Origin: Duganella callida
Lineage (GTDB): Bacteria; Pseudomonadota; Gammaproteobacteria; Burkholderiales; Burkholderiaceae_D
Assembly: GCF_004614165.1 (NCBI RefSeq)
Contig: NZ_SPVG01000237.1
Location: forward strand, 1-64,000
Direction of reading: 5' to 3'
Length of the DNA: 64,000 bases
The translations under genes and the position numbers were made by a program. Positions within the stretch are counted from its first letter, which is position 1, and each line of letters opens with the position of its first letter. The notes under the pieces are model-generated. The model had not been told where the DNA came from. It saw only the letters and a list, made by a program, of their open reading frames with translations, and searched no databases. This document shows positions 60,829 through 64,000 of the stretch, one piece after another.

Positions 60829-63264
60829 TTACAGCGCGATGTCGATGCTGCGGCTGGCTTGTTCGCTGGCTGGCAGGTCGATGGTGAGCTGGCCGGTTTT
60901 TTCGTCCCAGCCGAAGACGGCGACCTTGCCGTCGATGCGCACCGATGACGGCGCGGCGCCGATGTTGTGCACCGTGAGCGCAATACCACGTTCGGGGCGC
61001 TGGTACTGTTTGCCGATTTCCGATGCCACCCGCAGTGCCAGGGTCTTGTCCCGCAGCTTGCTGGTGAAGCGCAGCAGTTCGTATTTGCCCTGTTCGTAGG
61101 CGCCCGCCGTCAGGCCATCGTCGTCGTACAGTTTGCCGGCGCCGGCTTCGACCGAGGCGTCGTGCCAGTAGTGCAGTTCCAGGTTTTTGGTGCTGTAGTC
61201 GCGCGTGGTCCGGACCACGTTGACCATCGGGATGAAGGCGCCCGCGCGGACGTACACCGGCACGTGATCCGGCGACAGCGCCACGCTGCGCGTCGCGCCG
61301 CCCGCCTGACGTTCGCCGGTGTAGAAGTCGAACCATGCGCTGCGCGCCGGGAAGTAGACCTCCGCCGTGGTCTGGCCTTGCTTCAGCACCGGCGTCACCA
61401 GGAAGTCCTTGCCCCACAAGTAGGTGGATGACATCGCGCGTACCTTGGCGTTGCCCGGTTCTTCGTACAGCATGGGACGCATCAGCGGCAAGCCGCGCTG
61501 GTTGTTGTCGAAACCGAGGGTGTAGTTGTAGGGCAGCAGGCGGTAGCGCAGGCGGATCGCCGCGCGCGCCATGGCCTTGGTCTGGTCTTCGCGGTAGACC
61601 GGCTCGGACGGCACTTCTTCCTGCGCGTGCGGACGGAAGATCGGCTGGAATACGCCATACTGCAGCCAGCGCCGGTACAGTTCATTGTCCAGCACCGGGT
61701 TGGCGAAGCCGCCCAGGTCGGAGTGCATGTAGCCGACGCCCTGCATGCCCATCTGCAGCGCGATCTCCGGCTGCGACTGCAGTCCGCCCCAGCCGCGGTC
61801 GACGTCGCCCGACCATGGGATGATGCCGTAACGCTGCGTGCCCGAATAGCCCGCGCGCATCAGGATGAAGGGGCGTTCGGCCGGAAAGTCCTGCCGGTAG
61901 CCTTCCGCCACCAGCCGCGCCCATTGGTGGCCGTAGATGTTGTGTACCTGGTCCGCCGTGCCGGTCGCGTGATGCAGCGCGGTCGGGTGCACTTCGGGCT
62001 CGCCCAGATCGCCCCAGACGCCGGTCACGCCCTGCTGGCGCAAGCCTTTGTAGATGTCCCAGAACCAGCGTTTTCCCTGCGGGCTGAAGATGTCGATCAG
62101 GCCGGTGTGGCCGAAGAAGAAGTCGTAGGCCAGCGGTTTGCCGTCGGCGTCGGTGCCCAGCACTTTTTTATCCACCGCTTCCTGCCAGCGTTTGGAGGTG
62201 TCGACCACAAACGGCTCGGTAATCACCACCGTCTGCACGCCTTTGGCCTTGAAGTCGGCGATCATGGCTTCCGGGTTGGGGAAGCTGTCCTTGTCCCAAG
62301 CCAGGTTGCCCATGGTGCCTTTGACTTCTTTGCCGAACCAGTACAGATCGAACACCACCGCGTCCAGCGGGATGTCGTCGGCGATGAATTTGTTGACGGT
62401 GTCGCGCGCTTCCTTTTCGTTGTGGTAGCCGAAGCGCATGGCGAAATTGCCGAAGGCCCAGCGCGGCGGCAAGGGTTGTCTGCCGGTGAGGGCGGTGTAG
62501 TTGCCGATCACATCTTCCCAGCTGTCGCCGGCGATCACCTGGTAGGTCTTGCGGCCGCCGATCGCTTCGTAGGTCAGGCTGTTGTCCTTGCGGCTGTCGA
62601 AGTCGAGGTAGCCGGTCTGCGGATTGTCGAAATGGATGGCGTACATTTTGGACGACAGCGCGATCGGCATGGTGTAACCCATCAGTTCCGAACGGTCGCC
62701 GTAGCCGTAGTTGGCCTTGTTGTACAGGGTGAAGCGGTGGCCGCGGCGGTTCATGCCGACCGCGCGCGAGCCGGCGCCGTACAAGGCTTCGTCCTTGTCG
62801 AGCGCGAACTCGATGGCTTCCAGTTCGCGCGCCTCGCCTTTGTTGATGTCCTTGCTGCCGGCGGCGGGATCGTCTTGCACATGGACGTAGCCGCGCTTTT
62901 CGGCGATCAGCGGTTTGCCTTTGTAGGCATACGCGATCCTGAACGGCGACTTGGTGATGGTGACGCTGAGACCCGGTGTGGCATATTCGATCGCCCCGGC
63001 CTTTTGCTTCAGCGTGGTCTTGACGGCGGCCGGTGCCAGCACCACGGCGTGCGAGGCCGGATCGGCGCTTTCTCCCTTCGGCACAAAGGTGGTCTCGATG
63101 ATGCCGGCCGAGTAGGGCTTGATCAGGTAACTGCCGTCGCTGGTGCGGACTTCGAGCTGGCCGTCACGCTCGCTGACGGCTTCAAACTTGCGCGCCTGCG
63201 CCGGGTAAACTGCCAGCAGCGCCAGGGGCAGGGCCGCCAGTTTCAGGAGGGAATTGCTTGTCAT
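60829..63264 (-). CDS. GH31 alpha-glucosidase / 4-alpha-transglucosylase (Agd31B-like), exported
   Basis: The 811-residue protein has a signal peptide (SLLKLAALPLALLAVYPAQA). The GH31 barrel carries DAVVFDLYWFG, nucleophile Asp419 in GVWGDLGEPEVHP and acid/base Asp487 in IPWSGDVDRGWGG, then SDLGGF. The 68-residue spacing and size match what I recall of Cellvibrio Agd31B (Asp412, Asp480), an oligosaccharide 4-alpha-glucosyltransferase; simple alpha-glucosidase activity is the alternative. A DUF5110-like C-terminal beta domain ends the protein. ATG 63264 starts the signal sequence. The gene is divergent from an MFS sugar transporter. Confidence 0.9.
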   Translation of the reverse strand: MTSNSLLKLAALPLALLAVYPAQARKFEAVSERDGQLEVRTSDGSYLIKPYSAGIIETTFVPKGESADPASHAVVLAPAAVKTTLKQKAGAIEYATPGLSVTITKSPFRIAYAYKGKPLIAEKRGYVHVQDDPAAGSKDINKGEARELEAIEFALDKDEALYGAGSRAVGMNRRGHRFTLYNKANYGYGDRSELMGYTMPIALSSKMYAIHFDNPQTGYLDFDSRKDNSLTYEAIGGRKTYQVIAGDSWEDVIGNYTALTGRQPLPPRWAFGNFAMRFGYHNEKEARDTVNKFIADDIPLDAVVFDLYWFGKEVKGTMGNLAWDKDSFPNPEAMIADFKAKGVQTVVITEPFVVDTSKRWQEAVDKKVLGTDADGKPLAYDFFFGHTGLIDIFSPQGKRWFWDIYKGLRQQGVTGVWGDLGEPEVHPTALHHATGTADQVHNIYGHQWARLVAEGYRQDFPAERPFILMRAGYSGTQRYGIIPWSGDVDRGWGGLQSQPEIALQMGMQGVGYMHSDLGGFANPVLDNELYRRWLQYGVFQPIFRPHAQEEVPSEPVYREDQTKAMARAAIRLRYRLLPYNYTLGFDNNQRGLPLMRPMLYEEPGNAKVRAMSSTYLWGKDFLVTPVLKQGQTTAEVYFPARSAWFDFYTGERQAGGATRSVALSPDHVPVYVRAGAFIPMVNVVRTTRDYSTKNLELHYWHDASVEAGAGKLYDDDGLTAGAYEQGKYELLRFTSKLRDKTLALRVASEIGKQYQRPERGIALTVHNIGAAPSSVRIDGKVAVFGWDEKTGQLTIDLPASEQASRSIDIAL

Positions 63265-63307
63265 GTGGGTAAGAGTCTCAGTGATCGTTTTAAATTCTGT
63301 TGTTTGG

Positions 63308-63322
63308 CTACATTTGACTACA
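63308..63322. promoter_or_regulatory. Candidate glucan-locus operator, site D
   Basis: On the minus strand TGTAGTCAAATGTAG resembles site C (11 of 15). It lies 44 bp upstream of the GH31 start. A further TGTAG half-site (on the minus strand) is at about 63406-63410, nearer the divergent transporter gene. Confidence 0.45.
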
Positions 63323-63434
63323 TTCATGGCGTTCTCTGGCGCCTTTTTCCTTCATTTTACTAGGAAGATCCACGATTGACACGTCCAGGGGCGCGTGTTA
63401 TTTTGCTACAAATTTATAACTCGGGACGCGCAGC

Positions 63435-64000
63435 ATGCACTCTTCCAGCAACAAGCCCCTCCTGTCGTTCTGGCAGTTGTGGAATATGAGCTTTGGCTTC
63501 TTCGGCATCCAGTTCGGTTTCGCGCTGCAAAATGCCAACACCAGCCGTATCTTTTCCACGCTGGGCGCCAATCCCGACGATCTGTCCCTGTTCTGGCTGG
63601 CGGCGCCGGTCACCGGCCTGCTGGTGCAGCCGATCATCGGCTACCTGAGCGACAACACCTGGCACCCGACCTGGGGCCGCCGCCGCCCGTTCTTCTTCGT
63701 CGGCGCGCTGCTGGCGTCGCTGGCGCTGTTCCTGATGCCGAATTCCGCCGCGCTGTGGATGGCGGTTGCCGTGCTGTGGCTGATGGATGGCGCGATCAAC
63801 GTGTCGATGGAACCATTCCGCGCCTTCGTCGGCGACAAGCTCGGACCGTCGCAGCAGACCGCCGGCTTCGCGATGCAGACCTTTTTCATCGGCTGGGGCG
63901 CGGTGATCGCCTCGCTGCTGCCGACCATTTTCGCCCACCTGGGCGTGAACAACGTACCGGTGGCCGGCGCGATCCCGGACACCGTGCGTTATTCCTTCTA
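63435..64000 (+). CDS. MFS/GPH-type sugar transporter, 3' end outside window
   Basis: The first 188 codons are present from ATG 63435 (MHSSSNKPLLSFWQLWNMSFGFFGIQFGFALQNANTSRIF). The text resembles MalT-like maltose permeases of the SLC45/GPH branch: TGLLVQPIIGYLSDNTWHPTWGRRRPFFFVGALLASLALFLMP has the cytoplasmic D-x3-x-GRRRP loop, and MEPFRAFVGDKLGPSQQ the TM4-5 loop. Four to five helices are visible before the window edge. Divergent from the GH31 gene, it should import maltose or glucose oligomers across the inner membrane. Confidence 0.85.
   Translation, partial: MHSSSNKPLLSFWQLWNMSFGFFGIQFGFALQNANTSRIFSTLGANPDDLSLFWLAAPVTGLLVQPIIGYLSDNTWHPTWGRRRPFFFVGALLASLALFLMPNSAALWMAVAVLWLMDGAINVSMEPFRAFVGDKLGPSQQTAGFAMQTFFIGWGAVIASLLPTIFAHLGVNNVPVAGAIPDTVRYSF

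Overview
The window is high-GC, densely packed DNA from a Gram-negative chromosome. It most resembles a betaproteobacterium of the Oxalobacteraceae (Massilia/Duganella/Janthinobacterium relatives). The reasons are a phasin gene, many c-di-GMP and two-component genes, TonB-dependent carbohydrate uptake of the Xanthomonas/Caulobacter type, an Rpn/DUF4351-type pseudogene, and dispersed GGGGTCAG hairpins between genes. The assignment is inferred from gene content; no rRNA or marker gene is present. I found no tRNA, rRNA, CRISPR array or intact insertion sequence.

Layout. 0-5 kb: the 5' part of a very Gln/Ala-rich protein gene that runs off the left edge, a small YqjD/ElaB-like protein, and a large-subunit catalase (katE). 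5-9.4 kb: an MFS tripartite drug pump (permease, HlyD-type adaptor, NodT-type outer-membrane factor). 9.4-17.8 kb: a diguanylate cyclase, then a minus-strand operon read tetR > outer-membrane factor > adaptor > RND pump > GyrI-like protein, with a palindromic operator upstream of tetR. 17.9-25.1 kb: signalling genes (GGDEF, receiver-kinase hybrid, OhrR-like MarR with a 2OG-Fe dioxygenase, HD-GYP response regulator, CHASE kinase). 25.1-32.1 kb: a PhyH dioxygenase/TIM-barrel pair with a divergent LysR regulator, an M29/NicX-like metalloenzyme, an unknown 159-residue protein, an amphipathic lipoprotein and a TPR-GGDEF protein. 32.2-40.8 kb: a heterodimeric ABC exporter (mdlAB), a phasin, a cytosine-deaminase-like amidohydrolase, two GNAT acetyltransferases and a chemoreceptor. 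40.9-42.3 kb: a GGDEF protein whose EAL domain has lost its catalytic residues.

42.3-50.8 kb and 60.8-64 kb together look like an alpha-glucan (maltodextrin/starch) utilisation locus: a secreted six-hairpin glycosidase fused to an esterase, a SusA-like GH13 amylase, a TonB-dependent receptor, a GH31 enzyme of the alpha-transglucosylase type and the start of an MFS sugar transporter. A 15-bp TGTAG-type motif recurs upstream of the amylase, receptor and GH31 genes, suggesting shared control. Between the two halves lie a decayed Rpn-family gene, a GST/TetR divergent pair with two palindromic operators, an M2 peptidase, a beta-propeller histidine kinase of a type that controls polysaccharide loci in Bacteroidetes, a GAF kinase and a NERD-helicase.

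The most unusual points are: two perfect palindromes with about 43-bp arms that share termini but differ in their cores; the glycosidase-esterase fusion; the shared operator motif of the split glucan locus and its possible propeller-kinase sensor; the His/Ala-rich insert in an outer-membrane factor; and the dead EAL domain.
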